Of a DNA stretch of 64,000 nucleotides, positions 53,780 to 63,379 are shown one piece after another. The stretch lies in assembly GCA_963702755.1 (NCBI GenBank), contig CAVPDZ010000010.1:1-64000 (forward strand). The letters run 5' to 3'. Position 1 is the first letter of the stretch; each line of letters begins with the position of its first letter. The translations under genes were made by a program, and so were the position numbers. The stretch is from JAJPKK01 sp963702755 (GTDB lineage: Bacteria > Pseudomonadota > Alphaproteobacteria > Rhizobiales > Xanthobacteraceae). The notes under the pieces are model-generated. The model ran no database searches and was not told the DNA's origin. It worked only from the letters and a program-made list of their open reading frames with translations.

Positions 53780-54698
53780 ATGATTATCGACACCCACCTC
53801 CATCCCACCAACGTCGTCGACGAGGCGTGGCGACACGATGGCACTCCGTTCAACGGCGAACGGATGCTCAAGCTGATGGACGGCCCGTACTACATCAACG
53901 GCAAGCCGCGCCGCATCGATATGGGCCTCATCCAGCCGCCGCCGGGCAACACGGCGTGGCGCGAAGGCAATCGCACCGGACGCGAGGGCATCCGCGATTA
54001 CATGGCCTACATCGTCGAGCTGGTTCAGAAGTATCCCGACCGCTTCATCGGCAACTTCACCTACAACCCGCGCTTTGGACCGGAAAACGGCGCCGCGGAG
54101 CTCGAATTCCACGTCAAGGAATACGGCTTCAAGATGCTGAAGCTGCACGCCAACATGCACTCGTACCGGCCCGACCGCGCGCTCGATTGGCTGCGGCCGG
54201 CGATGCGCAAGTGCGATGAACTCGGCGTCGTCGTGCTGATCCACACCGGCGACGGGCCGTACAGCATTCCGACGCAGTTCTATCCGATCATCCGGGAGTT
54301 CCCGAACGTCAATTTCATCATCGGGCACTTCGGCATTCAGACCGGCGGCGTCTACTGCTTCGAGGCGTTCTGGATGGCGATGGATACGCCGAACGTCTAC
54401 GTCGAGTTCGGGCTGGTGCTTGCAGTCGCGCATCGTCGAATTCGCCAAGCAGCTGCCGCGCAACAAGATCGTGTTCGGCACCGACTCGCCGCCGAACGAG
54501 CCCGGCATGTGGCTGCGCGAGCTCGAAGTGCTGTGCAGCCCGCCGCCCCAAGGCATGAACCTCGACGAGGATACGCTCGAGGATTTCATGGGCAATAACG
54601 TCGCGAAGCTTCTCGGGATCAAGCCGACCAAGCCGCCGAAGACGGTCGACGAGGCCAAGAGCCGGCTGACGGGCAAGGTCATGGCCGAGGCGGTCTGA
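53780..54698 (+). CDS. ACMSD-like amidohydrolase, frameshifted near 54418
   Basis: Amidohydrolase-2 family, about 305 residues, no signal peptide. Metal and active-site segments: MIIDTHLHPTN, FKMLKLHANMHSY, VVLIHTGDGPYS, FIIGHFGIQTGG and VFGTDSPPNEPG. The frame breaks after NVYVEFGL; one extra T near 54418 explains it (GLGLQSRIVEFAKQL follows). GGGAG lies 7 bases before ATG 53780. Members hydrolyse lactones or amides, or decarboxylate aromatic acids. The 270 bases before it hold no gene that could be recognised. Confidence 0.85.
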
Positions 54699-54866
54699 AC
54701 TCTCGCGAATTTCCTCGGCCGCGGCAGCAAGCGGCCGAGGGTTGCTCAGGATCGATCACGGATTTGTCGTTTCGACGAATGATTGCGCTTGCCGCACGCT
54801 CATCGACATCAACAAAGCCGCCGCGGCGGCAAGCAGGGATGAGGAAACCGACCGGGAGTTAAGACC

Positions 54867-56255
54867 ATGGAACCGAGAGTGGATCCTATGCCATCGAAGA
54901 TCGATCCGATCGATGAGGTTCTTCCGGTTCCGCGACTCTTCGTGCTCGGCCTCCAGCACGTGCTGGCGATGTATGCCGGCGCGGCGGCGGTGCCATTGAT
55001 CATCGGCGGCGCGGTGCATCTGCCGAAGGAGCAGATCGCGATGCTGGTGAGCGCCGACCTTCTGGTCTGCGGCATCGTCACCATCATCCAGTGCGTCGGC
55101 TTCTTCAACATCGGCATTCGGCTGCCGATGGTGATGGGCGTCGCATTCACGGCGGTCCCAAGCATCATCGCGACCGGAAACACTCCCGAATTGGGCATGC
55201 CGGGCGTATTCGGCGCCGTGATCGGCTCCGGCGTGTTCGCGTTCCTGGCGGCGCCGTTCTTCGGGCGCTGGGTCCGTTTCTTTCCGCCGGTCGTCACGGG
55301 CACCGTGATGTTGATCATCGGCCTGTCGTTGATGCGGGTCGGCGTCGACTGGGCTGCCGGCGGCCAGCCCTTCATCCGCGGTCCGAATGGTCTCACGCCC
55401 AATCCCAATTATGGCCTGCCGGAAAATCTCGCGATTGCCGCGATCGTGCTGCTCTCGATCCTGTTGATGACGCGCTATCTCAAAGGGTTTCTCGGAAACC
55501 TCGCCGTGCTCCTCGGCATCGCCATCGGATTTGTTCTGGCCGTCGCGTTGGGTCGGGTCGATTTCCAAGGCGTTGCGTCCGCCGATTGGCTGACGCTGGT
55601 TTTGCCGTTCCGTTTCGGCTTTCCGGTCTTCGAGCCGTGGTCGATTGCCGCGCTTTGCGCGGTGATGATCGTGATGATGATCGAGTTGACCGGTCAATTC
55701 CTCGCGGTTGCCGATATGGGCGGTCGCCAGGTCACCGAGCAGGATCTCGCGCGAGGCCTGCGGGCCGACGGCGTCGGCAACATCATTGGCGGCATCTTCA
55801 ATACGTTCACCTACACCACGTTTGCGCAGAACGTCGGCCTCGTTCAGATCACGGGCGTGGTGAGCCGATGGGCCGTTGCCGCGGGCGGCGTGATCCTGAT
55901 CGCGCTCGGATGCTTCCCGAAGCTCGCCTTTCTCACGGCGTCGATCCCGAGCTATGTCATCGGCGGCGCGGCGATCGTCATGTTCGGCATGGTCACGGCC
56001 ACCGGCGTCAAGATTTTCGCGCGAGCGGACTTTTCCACCAACCGGCGCAATCTCTACATCGTCGCCGTAAGCGTGGCGCTGGCGATGATCCCGGTGGTAT
56101 CGGACCAGTTCTTCTCGAAGCTGCCGGCGGGCGTCGGCCGCTTCTTCCAGAGTGGCGTCCTGATCGGGACGCTGACGGCGGTGCTGTTGAACCTGCTGTT
56201 CAATGGTTTGCCGCCGCGCGAAAAGGTGGCGGCCCAGCCGGTGCCCGCTGAATAG
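54867..56255 (+). CDS. NCS2 nucleobase:cation symporter, copy 2
   Basis: Inner-membrane importer of 462 residues, xanthine/uracil permease family, with about 12-14 membrane segments. The NAT signature is QNVGLVQITGVVSRW; GQFLAVADMGGR and FTYTTFAQNVG are further family marks. GGGAG lies about 9 bases before ATG 54867; ATG 54888 is an alternative. It directly precedes the FAD/FeS/Mo hydroxylase genes, so it probably brings in the compound they hydroxylate. Confidence 0.92.
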   Translation: MEPRVDPMPSKIDPIDEVLPVPRLFVLGLQHVLAMYAGAAAVPLIIGGAVHLPKEQIAMLVSADLLVCGIVTIIQCVGFFNIGIRLPMVMGVAFTAVPSIIATGNTPELGMPGVFGAVIGSGVFAFLAAPFFGRWVRFFPPVVTGTVMLIIGLSLMRVGVDWAAGGQPFIRGPNGLTPNPNYGLPENLAIAAIVLLSILLMTRYLKGFLGNLAVLLGIAIGFVLAVALGRVDFQGVASADWLTLVLPFRFGFPVFEPWSIAALCAVMIVMMIELTGQFLAVADMGGRQVTEQDLARGLRADGVGNIIGGIFNTFTYTTFAQNVGLVQITGVVSRWAVAAGGVILIALGCFPKLAFLTASIPSYVIGGAAIVMFGMVTATGVKIFARADFSTNRRNLYIVAVSVALAMIPVVSDQFFSKLPAGVGRFFQSGVLIGTLTAVLLNLLFNGLPPREKVAAQPVPAE

Positions 56256-56275
56256 ATGCGGGCCTTCGGCAGCGA

Positions 56276-57145
56276 GTGAACATGAAGCGTTTCGACTATT
56301 TCGAACCGCATAGCCTCGATGAGGCGGTCGCGCTGCTGGGACAGCACGACGGCGCCGCCAGCGTGCTCGCGGGCGGCACCGATCTGCTGGTCGAAATCAA
56401 GGAGCACATTCGCTCGCCCGACCATGTCATCAACATCAAAAAAATACCTGGCATGGACCAGTTGCGCTTCGATCCGACCGCGGGGCTGCGGTTCGGCGCG
56501 CTCGTGACGGCACGCGAGATCGAGATTTCGCCGGCGGTGCGCAAGCACTATCGCGGCTTGGCTCAGGCCGTGAGCGAACTCGGCTCGATTCAGGTCCGCA
56601 ATCGCGCGACCGTTGTCGGAAACATCTGCCGCGCCTCGCCGTCGGCGGACACCTTGCCGCCGCTCATCGCCGATGGCGCCTGCGTGACCGTTCACGGGCC
56701 CGCCGGCGGACGACGAATTATGCTGGAGGATTTCTTCATCGGCCCGGGCAAAACGCTGCTGCGGCGCGACGAAATCGTGACCGGGGTTGAGGTGCCGGCC
56801 GCAGCACCGCACTCGGCCAGCGTCTATATCAAGCACGGCCGCCGCAAAGCGATGGAACTCGCGACCGTCGGTGTCGCGGTCTCTCTCACGCTCGATGGCG
56901 ATGTCTGCCGCGCCATTCGCATCGTGCTCGGGGCGGTCGCGCCGACCCCGATCCGGGCGAAGCGCGCCGAATCGATGTTGGAGGGACATGCCCTCGATCC
57001 GAGTCTGATCGAGAAGGCGGCGCGCGCCGCGGCGGAGGATACGCGACCGATCAGCAATGTGCGCGGCAGCGCTTCCTATCGGCGGGAGACCACCGCGGTG
57101 CTGACGTCACGCGCGATCGCCGAGGCGCGGGAGCGGATCCAATGA
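56276..57145 (+). CDS. FAD-binding medium subunit of a molybdenum hydroxylase (CoxM type)
   Basis: 289 residues; passes electrons from the FeS subunit to the acceptor. FAD motifs AGGTDLLVEIKE and TVVGNICRASPSAD (the TxGGNxxxxxPxSD-type segment) are clear. ATG 56276 or 56282 are both possible. Its stop overlaps the ATG of the FeS subunit. Order FAD-FeS-Mo is the classical coxMSL order. Confidence 0.93.
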   Translation: MNMKRFDYFEPHSLDEAVALLGQHDGAASVLAGGTDLLVEIKEHIRSPDHVINIKKIPGMDQLRFDPTAGLRFGALVTAREIEISPAVRKHYRGLAQAVSELGSIQVRNRATVVGNICRASPSADTLPPLIADGACVTVHGPAGGRRIMLEDFFIGPGKTLLRRDEIVTGVEVPAAAPHSASVYIKHGRRKAMELATVGVAVSLTLDGDVCRAIRIVLGAVAPTPIRAKRAESMLEGHALDPSLIEKAARAAAEDTRPISNVRGSASYRRETTAVLTSRAIAEARERIQ

Positions 57146-57654
57146 AGCAGGTGGTGCCGATCACCATCAACGGCGAGTTGCAGGAGCTTGCGGTCGAGCC
57201 CTACCGCAGCCTGCTCGATGCTTTGCGTAACGAGGCGGCTCTGCCCGGTACCAAAAAGGGCTGCGATGTCGGCGACTGCGGCGCCTGCACCGTCATCCTC
57301 AACGGCAAACCGGTGAATTCGTGCCTGGTGCTCGCCGTCGAGGCGAAAGGCTGCGAGGTGGTGACGATCGAAGGCATCCAATTGGCGCCGGACCGGCTGC
57401 ATCCGCTGCAGGAAAACATGATGAAATACGGCGGCTCGCAGTGCGGCTTCTGCACGCCGGGAATCATCGTGATGGCAAAGGCCTTGCTCGACGAGAACCC
57501 GAACCCGACCGAGGATGAGGTCCGGTTCGGTCTTGCCGGAAATATTTGCCGTTGCACCGGCTATACCAAGATCATCGAGGCGATCCTCGCGACGGCGCGC
57601 GAGCTGTCGGCGGGCGCAAAGACACCCCCTGAAGCAAGCGAGAGTGTGCGATGA
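57142..57654 (+). CDS. (2Fe-2S) small subunit of a molybdenum hydroxylase (CoxS type)
   Basis: 170 residues. First cluster ligands C41, C46, C49 and C61 (GCDVGDCGACT); second cluster C101, C104, C136 and C138 (QCGFCTPG, ICRCTGY). ATG 57142 overlaps the previous stop and its own stop overlaps the next ATG, so the three subunits are translated as a coupled unit. Confidence 0.95.
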   Translation: MKQVVPITINGELQELAVEPYRSLLDALRNEAALPGTKKGCDVGDCGACTVILNGKPVNSCLVLAVEAKGCEVVTIEGIQLAPDRLHPLQENMMKYGGSQCGFCTPGIIVMAKALLDENPNPTEDEVRFGLAGNICRCTGYTKIIEAILATARELSAGAKTPPEASESVR

Positions 57655-59952
57655 ACTTCGCGGTCGTCGGTCACAGCGTCAAGCGCGTCGACACCTTGGG
57701 CAAGGTGACCGGCCAGGCGCGGTATGCCGGCGACGTCGCGCTGCCGGGCATGCTGCACGCCAAGATCAAGCGCAGCACCGTCGCTCACGCGCGGATCAGG
57801 CGCATCGATGCGACGAAGGCGCTTGCGCTTGCCGGCGTGAAGGCGGTGCTCACGCACGACAACGTGCCGCGCGTCCTCCACTACGGATCGCCCCATCCGC
57901 GCTCCGCGTCGGTGACCAAGGACCAGTACATCCTCGATGACAAAGTCCGCTACTGGGGCGATGGCGTCGCCGCGGTCGCTGCCGTCAGCGAGGAGATCGC
58001 GGAAGAGGCGCTCGACCTCATCGAAGTCGAGTACGAGGCATTGCCGGCCGTTCTCACGGTGGAAGAAGCGCTGCGCCCCGGGGCGCCGCTCGTTCATGAG
58101 ACGCACCCGGGCAACCTTGTCATCGACCCGTTCGTCGTCACGCGCGGTGACATCGGCCGCGGTTTCGCCGACGCCGACCTCATCATCGAAGGCGAGTACG
58201 AGATGGGCCGTCCGACGCCGGCCTACATGGAACCCAATGTCTGCGTTTGCCAGTGGGATGGGACCGGCAAGCTCACGGTGTGGATTTCGACCCAGACCGC
58301 ATTCATGGTGCGCGGAATCCTTGCCGAGGTCCTCGGGCTGCCGCTGCATCATGTCCGGGTGTTGGTCGATCACATGGGCGGCGGCTTCGGTGCCAAGCAG
58401 GATCTGTTTCAGAACGAGTTTCTGTGCGCGCTCCTCGCCAAGGAGACGCGCCGGCCGGTGCGGCTGGAACTGAGCCGCAAGGAGACGTTTCTCAGCGGGC
58501 GCTCGCGCCATCCCGGCTCCGTCTGGTTGAAGCAGGGTTTCAAGAAGGACGGCACGATCACCGCGCGACAGGCGCGCGTCACGTTCAACGGCGGCGCCTA
58601 CGGGTCGCACAGCCCCGGCGTGACCGCTGTCGGCACCGCGGCGCTGACCTCGCTTTATCGCTGCGAGAACGTCCATCTCGAGGGGCGCGGCGTCTACACC
58701 AACACGCCGATCGCCGGCGCGTTTCGCGGCTATGGCGTGGTGCAGACCTATTACGCCCTCGACATCCAGATGGACGAGGCGGCGGAGCGGCTGGGCATCG
58801 ATCCGGCGGAACTGAAATTGCGCAATGCCGTCCGCGAGGGCGACATCGCGCCGTCGGGCCATCCGCTCACCGGGCACGGCCTCGAGGACTGCATCCGGCG
58901 CGGACGGACGGAAGTGAAATGGGATGAGCTCCGCAACAGCGCCGCGCGAAGCGCAGGGGCCCATCCGTTACGGTTGGGGCATGGGCTGCGAGATGCACGG
59001 CAGCAGCGCCTATCCCGGCATCAAGGAGCAGGGCAACGCCATCGTCAAAATGAACGAGGACGGCACCGTCACGCTTTTGACCGGAACGGCGGGACTCGGG
59101 ACCGGCGCGCACACCGCGCTCGCCCAGATCGTCGCGGAGGAGCTTGGGGTGAAGTTCGAGGATGTCGCCGTGGTTCATGGCGACACCGACATCGTGCCAT
59201 GGGACATCGGCGCATTCGCAAGCCACACCACGTTCATGGGCGGTCGCGCGGCGCAAATGGCGACAGCGGAGGTGAAGAAGCAGCTCCTGAGCCGCGCCGC
59301 CGACCAGCTTGAGGCCGCAGCCGACGATCTCGTCATCGCCGACGGCATGATTTCGGTGAAAGGCGTACCGGGCATGAAGCTCAGCGTGCGCGAGGCCATC
59401 GCGCCGCGCCTCGGCATACCGGCCGCTCATCTCGTCGGCACGGCGACCTATTATCCGACCAAATCCTATTCGTTCGCGGCGCATTTCGTGCAGGTCAAAG
59501 TCGATACCCAGACCGGCCTGATCGAGGTCGTGAAAGTGGTGCCGGTGCACGAGATCGGCCGCGTCATTCATCCGATCGCGGCCGCAGGCCAGATCGAAGG
59601 CGGCATTCAGCAAGGCATCGGTCATACGCTGACCGAGGACTACGTCATCGATCCGAACAATGGCCGCTCGCTCAATCCGAGCTTCGTCGACTACAAGATG
59701 CCGCTGTCGATGGACATGCCGCCGATCCACACCATCATCCTGGAGACGGCGCCGTCCGCAGGCGGACCGTTCGGCGCGAAGGGGGTCGGTGAAGACCCGA
59801 TCATCGCCATCGGGCCGGCCATCGCGAACGCGGTCTACGACGCAATCGGCGTCCGCTTTCGGCACTATCCGATCACGCCCGAACAGGTGCTCGACGCGCT
59901 GCGGGAAAAGCGCGAAGGCGCGCGCGGGCAGAAGGCAAGCGGCGTGAGATGA
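57651..59952 (+). CDS. Molybdenum large subunit of the hydroxylase (CoxL/XdhB type), frameshifted near 58940
   Basis: About 767 residues after repair. Mo-site segments: MGGGFGAKQDLFQ, the loop AGAFRGYGVVQ (xanthine dehydrogenase/aldehyde-oxidase style, not the form I or II CoxL loop), and GAKGVGEDPIIAIG with the catalytic Glu. The frame breaks near 58940; dropping one C from CAGCGCCGCGCGAAG gives APREAQGPIRYGWGMG. With the FAD and FeS subunits it is the only complete three-subunit hydroxylase in the window. Next to an NCS2 permease, hydroxylation of an N-heterocycle is the most likely role. Confidence 0.9.
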
Positions 59953-59973
59953 ACATGGATTTCGAAGCTCGAG

Positions 59974-60029
59974 TTCGGGGCGCTCGTAGCGCAAGCGCCG
60001 GCGAAAGCCGGACATCCATAACCACCGGA
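59974..60029. repeat. Partial palindromic repeat, family B
   Basis: The stretch ends CATCCATAACCACCGG, the same as the centre of the element at 40326, and begins with a degenerate GGGGCGCTCGTAGCGC arm. It is a half or decayed copy between the Mo subunit and the CobW-type gene. Confidence 0.5.
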
Positions 60030-60151
60030 CTATCGGTGATGGGATCCGCAGGCAATCGCCTTGCAGCTGCGTTACGGACGCCCGGTCAAGCGAGCGAGGA
60101 CAAGGACAACGATGAAATAGACACGAACGAGAAGATTTTTATGGAGCGATC

Positions 60152-61159
60152 ATGAGCGTGAGTGAGCAGAAATCATCTCGGCCGGTGCCGGTGACCATCC
60201 TGTCCGGATTTCTCGGATCAGGGAAAACGACACTTCTGAATTACATTCTCACCGAGCGGCACGGCCATCGCATCGCGGTGATCGAGAACGAATTCGGCGA
60301 GATCAACATCGACTCCGATCTCGTGCTCACCTCCGAGGAAGAGATCTTCGAGATGACGAACGGGTGCATCTGCTGCGTCGGCAGCGTGCGCACCGATCTC
60401 ATCCGCATCCTCGGCCAGCTCATGGAGCGGCGCGAGAAGTTCGATCACATTCTGGTGGAAACGAGCGGCCTCGCCGATCCCAATCCGGTCGCCGCCACCT
60501 TCTTCATCGACGACGACATCGCGCGCCAGGTGAATCTCGACGGGATCGTAACGCTCATCGATGCCAAGCACATCGATACGCATCTCGACGACCCGAACCT
60601 CGACGGCGTCGACAATCAGGCCGTCGATCAGATCATGGCGGCCGACCGCATCATCATCAACAAGATCGATCTCGTCGACGACGACAAGATCACGTCGCTC
60701 GAGACGCGCATGCGCGGCCTCAACGCCACGGCATCGATCATTCGTTCGAGTTACGCGAAGGTTGATCTCGAGAAGATCCTCGGCATCGGCGCATTCGACC
60801 TGTCGCGGACGATGGCGAGCGACGAGCACTTCCTCGACGATCACGATCACCAGCACGATCCGTCGCTCGATTCGGTCTCGTTCACGTTCGATGAGGCCTT
60901 CGACAGGGCGCGTCTTGAGGATCATTTGAAGGATTTGCTGGAGCGTCGCGGCGACGAGATTTTCCGCCTCAAGGGCATTCTGGCGGCCAAGGACGATCCG
61001 CGGCGGTGGGTGCTGCAGGGCGTTCATCGCCTGTTCGAACTGCGGCCGGCAAATCCATGGGGCGCCGATCGTCCCAACAGCCGGCTCGTCTTCATCGGCC
61101 GCAAACTCGATCGCGCGGAGTTGGAAAGCGGCTTGCGGGCTTGCCTCGCAAGCGGGTAG
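60152..61159 (+). CDS. CobW/COG0523-family GTPase (metal chaperone-like)
   Basis: G3E-family P-loop GTPase, 335 residues, cytoplasmic. Walker A SGFLGSGKTTLLN, the metal-binding CxCC motif in TNGCICCVGS, Walker B-like ILVETSGLADP, and guanine-base motif NKID. A His/Asp-rich loop (DDHDHQHDPS) may bind metal. GGAG lies before ATG 60152. Members deliver Zn, Co or Ni to enzymes; here the amidohydrolases nearby are possible clients, which is inference. Confidence 0.92.
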   Translation: MSVSEQKSSRPVPVTILSGFLGSGKTTLLNYILTERHGHRIAVIENEFGEINIDSDLVLTSEEEIFEMTNGCICCVGSVRTDLIRILGQLMERREKFDHILVETSGLADPNPVAATFFIDDDIARQVNLDGIVTLIDAKHIDTHLDDPNLDGVDNQAVDQIMAADRIIINKIDLVDDDKITSLETRMRGLNATASIIRSSYAKVDLEKILGIGAFDLSRTMASDEHFLDDHDHQHDPSLDSVSFTFDEAFDRARLEDHLKDLLERRGDEIFRLKGILAAKDDPRRWVLQGVHRLFELRPANPWGADRPNSRLVFIGRKLDRAELESGLRACLASG

Positions 61160-61266
61160 GGCCGGAACCTCAGCGCGACTGCGGGGCCCGGCTTCCGTCC
61201 CTCCGGCAATTCCCGATAGAACGAATGGCGTGCCGGCCTATGGATACGCCCTCCATGATCGCCTAA

Positions 61267-61290
61267 CCTCTCGTCCGAGAGGGGAAGGTG
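61267..61290 (+). promoter_or_regulatory. Hairpin directly before a ribosome site
   Basis: CCTCTC-GTCC-GAGAGG (61267-61282) is a tight 6-bp hairpin whose right arm abuts the ribosome site GGGGAAGG of the acyltransferase gene (GTG 61295). It may be a remnant of a family C repeat. It could affect translation, but this is speculative. Confidence 0.4.
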
Positions 61291-61294
61291 CAAC

Positions 61295-62533
61295 GTGAAC
61301 GAACCGCGACGACTCGCGTATATCGACGCCCTGCGCGGCTGGGCGATTTTGCTCGTTATTCTCGTTCACGCGACGCTCGGACCGACGGCGTACGAGTCCC
61401 TGCAGTTTCCGCGCGCCCTGATGACTCATCGGATATTTGTGCCGGACCAGACGATCTTTAAGATCGCCACCGGCGGCATTCTCGGCGTGCAACTGTTCTT
61501 CGTGGTCAGCGCGCTGTCGCTGACATTGAGCTGGCAGGCTCGACACACGGCCGGAACCGCCGGTGTCCGCGACTTTTTCATCCGGCGCTTCTTCCGGATT
61601 GCGCCGATGTTTTATGTCGGCATCGGACTCTATCTGCTGTTGTTCGGTTGGAGGGCGCGCGAGTTCGCGCCGGATGGCATCGGCGGCCTCGACGTGGCGC
61701 TGACGGCGCTGTTCCTGCACGGCTGGTGGCCGACCGCCTACAACAGCGTCGTGCCCGGCGGCTGGTCGATCGGCGCCGAGGCGATGTTCTATCTCCTGCT
61801 TCCGGCGCTGATCATCGTTTCGCGGTCGCTGACGCGAATGTGGATCGTCGCGGTAGCGGCGGTCATTGTCGTTCAGATTGCTTACATGATTTTGGCGCCA
61901 GTCCCGCCAGCGGGTTGGCCTTACGCCGCGACGCTCTGGCAACCGATGGTTTACTGGAGCTTCCCAAATCAGTTGCCGGTTTTTTTATTCGGAATGCTCG
62001 CGGCGGACGTGCTGATCAACAGGCCTCGCGGTCGATCCCACAATACGCCGCGAACCTGGGAGAGTTGGCTTGCCGCCCTGCTCTTTGTCGCGATGGTGAC
62101 GATCCTGCCCTTCATCAATACCCCTTGGCTCGAACCCTCGTTGCGGTTCGGCGCCTGCGCCGCCGTTCTTTGCGTTCTTCTGCACCGATCGCCGACGCCG
62201 CTTGTGGTCAACGGCGTCATGACCCGCATCGGCCGGGTCTCGTTCAGCATGTACATCCTTCATTTTGCTTTGCTTGAACCCACGCTCGACGCGGTCACCG
62301 TCGTTCTGTCGTCGATGCTGGATAAGATCAGCGCCGGATTGGCGCTCGCTGTCTATTATCCGCTTCTCGTCATCGTGACGTTCATTGCCGCCTCGATTAC
62401 CTTCGTGCTGATCGAGGCGCCGTTCATGAAATTGGGTCGCAAGCTGATCGATTGGCTTAATCGCGATGCGGTTGCAGCGCCGGCGATGGCTGTCGAGCAG
62501 CCTTCGCCGCAACGAACAATGAAGACGTCATAA
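61295..62533 (+). CDS. Acyltransferase-3 family membrane protein
   Basis: 412 residues, about ten membrane segments, transferring acyl groups to a surface polysaccharide or lipid. N-terminus RRLAYIDALRGWAILLVILVHAT with the family's RGxA and H residues, and the FFIRRFFRIAPMFYVG segment. Start GTG 61295 with GGGGAAGG 6 bases upstream. No polysaccharide cluster adjoins, so the acceptor is unknown. Confidence 0.92.
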   Translation: MNEPRRLAYIDALRGWAILLVILVHATLGPTAYESLQFPRALMTHRIFVPDQTIFKIATGGILGVQLFFVVSALSLTLSWQARHTAGTAGVRDFFIRRFFRIAPMFYVGIGLYLLLFGWRAREFAPDGIGGLDVALTALFLHGWWPTAYNSVVPGGWSIGAEAMFYLLLPALIIVSRSLTRMWIVAVAAVIVVQIAYMILAPVPPAGWPYAATLWQPMVYWSFPNQLPVFLFGMLAADVLINRPRGRSHNTPRTWESWLAALLFVAMVTILPFINTPWLEPSLRFGACAAVLCVLLHRSPTPLVVNGVMTRIGRVSFSMYILHFALLEPTLDAVTVVLSSMLDKISAGLALAVYYPLLVIVTFIAASITFVLIEAPFMKLGRKLIDWLNRDAVAAPAMAVEQPSPQRTMKTS

Positions 62534-62569
62534 GCTCGACGATTCGCCGAGCAATCAAAGCTGCCGTCG

Positions 62570-63364
62570 TCAGAGCGCGATGTCGCGCACCTGCTTGGCG
62601 CGCTCGCCGCAGGCGCCCATGAGGAACGCGAGGTCGGTGCCGGTCGAGACGTAGCGCGCACCCATGCGGACAAAGTCCGCGACGAGCTTCGGTCGCGTGG
62701 CGAGGCCGCCGACGCCCACGTGCTTGCCGTGCCTGCGGCACGCGGCGATCGTCGTCGCATAGGCCTCGCGGACCTTCGGATGCTCGTATTGCTCCGGAAT
62801 GCCCCAGTCGCACAAAAGATCGTTGGTGCCGATCATCACCATGTCGATGCCGGGGACGGCGACGATCTCCTCGGCTTTGCCAAGCGCGGCAGCGTTCTCG
62901 AACTGGATCATCACCGTGGTCGCGTCGTTGAGGGCGGCAAACGCCTCGTTGACGGGAAACGTGCGGAAATGCAGGTGCGGAAGTCCGCCCGCGACCGAGC
63001 GCCCGCCGAGCGGCGGAAATTTCGCCGCCTGCACCACGGCGCGGGCCTCGTCGGCGGAGCCCACATGCGGCGCGATCACGCCGAGCGCGCCGCCCTCCAG
63101 CACCCGCGTGATGTATTCCGGCGTGTTGGCCGGCACGCGCACGAACGGCGCGATGCCGACGGCAAGCGCCGCCATGCAGATCCGGCTCGTCGTTTCGATC
63201 GAGGCGCTGGAGTGCTCCATGTCGACGTAGATGGTGTCGAAGCCGGCGGTCTTCGCGATTTGGGCGATCTCCGGCTGACGCACGAGGCGCACGGTCATCG
63301 ACGCGACCACCTCGTCGCGGGCGAGCTTGTCCTTGACGTTGTTGCGCAGAAAATCGATCGCCAT
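62570..63364 (-). CDS. HpcH/HpaI-family aldolase
   Basis: Class II (metal-dependent) pyruvate aldolase family, 264 residues, cytoplasmic. Segments: GFDTIYVDMEHSSAS, APFVRVPANTPEYITRVLEGG, ALGVIAPHV, MIQFENAAAL with the metal Glu, and GIDMVMIGTNDL with the metal Asp. It cleaves a 4-hydroxy-2-oxo acid to pyruvate and an aldehyde, a typical last step of aromatic meta-cleavage routes, which fits the catabolic setting. Confidence 0.92.
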   Translation of the reverse strand: MAIDFLRNNVKDKLARDEVVASMTVRLVRQPEIAQIAKTAGFDTIYVDMEHSSASIETTSRICMAALAVGIAPFVRVPANTPEYITRVLEGGALGVIAPHVGSADEARAVVQAAKFPPLGGRSVAGGLPHLHFRTFPVNEAFAALNDATTVMIQFENAAALGKAEEIVAVPGIDMVMIGTNDLLCDWGIPEQYEHPKVREAYATTIAACRRHGKHVGVGGLATRPKLVADFVRMGARYVSTGTDLAFLMGACGERAKQVRDIAL

Positions 63365-63379
63365 CCCCCGGCCCCGAAC

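Noticed and set aside
59949..60155. A 68-residue frame between the Mo subunit and the CobW-type gene
   Set aside because: It overlaps a decayed family B repeat, has no ribosome site of note and no family-like sequence.
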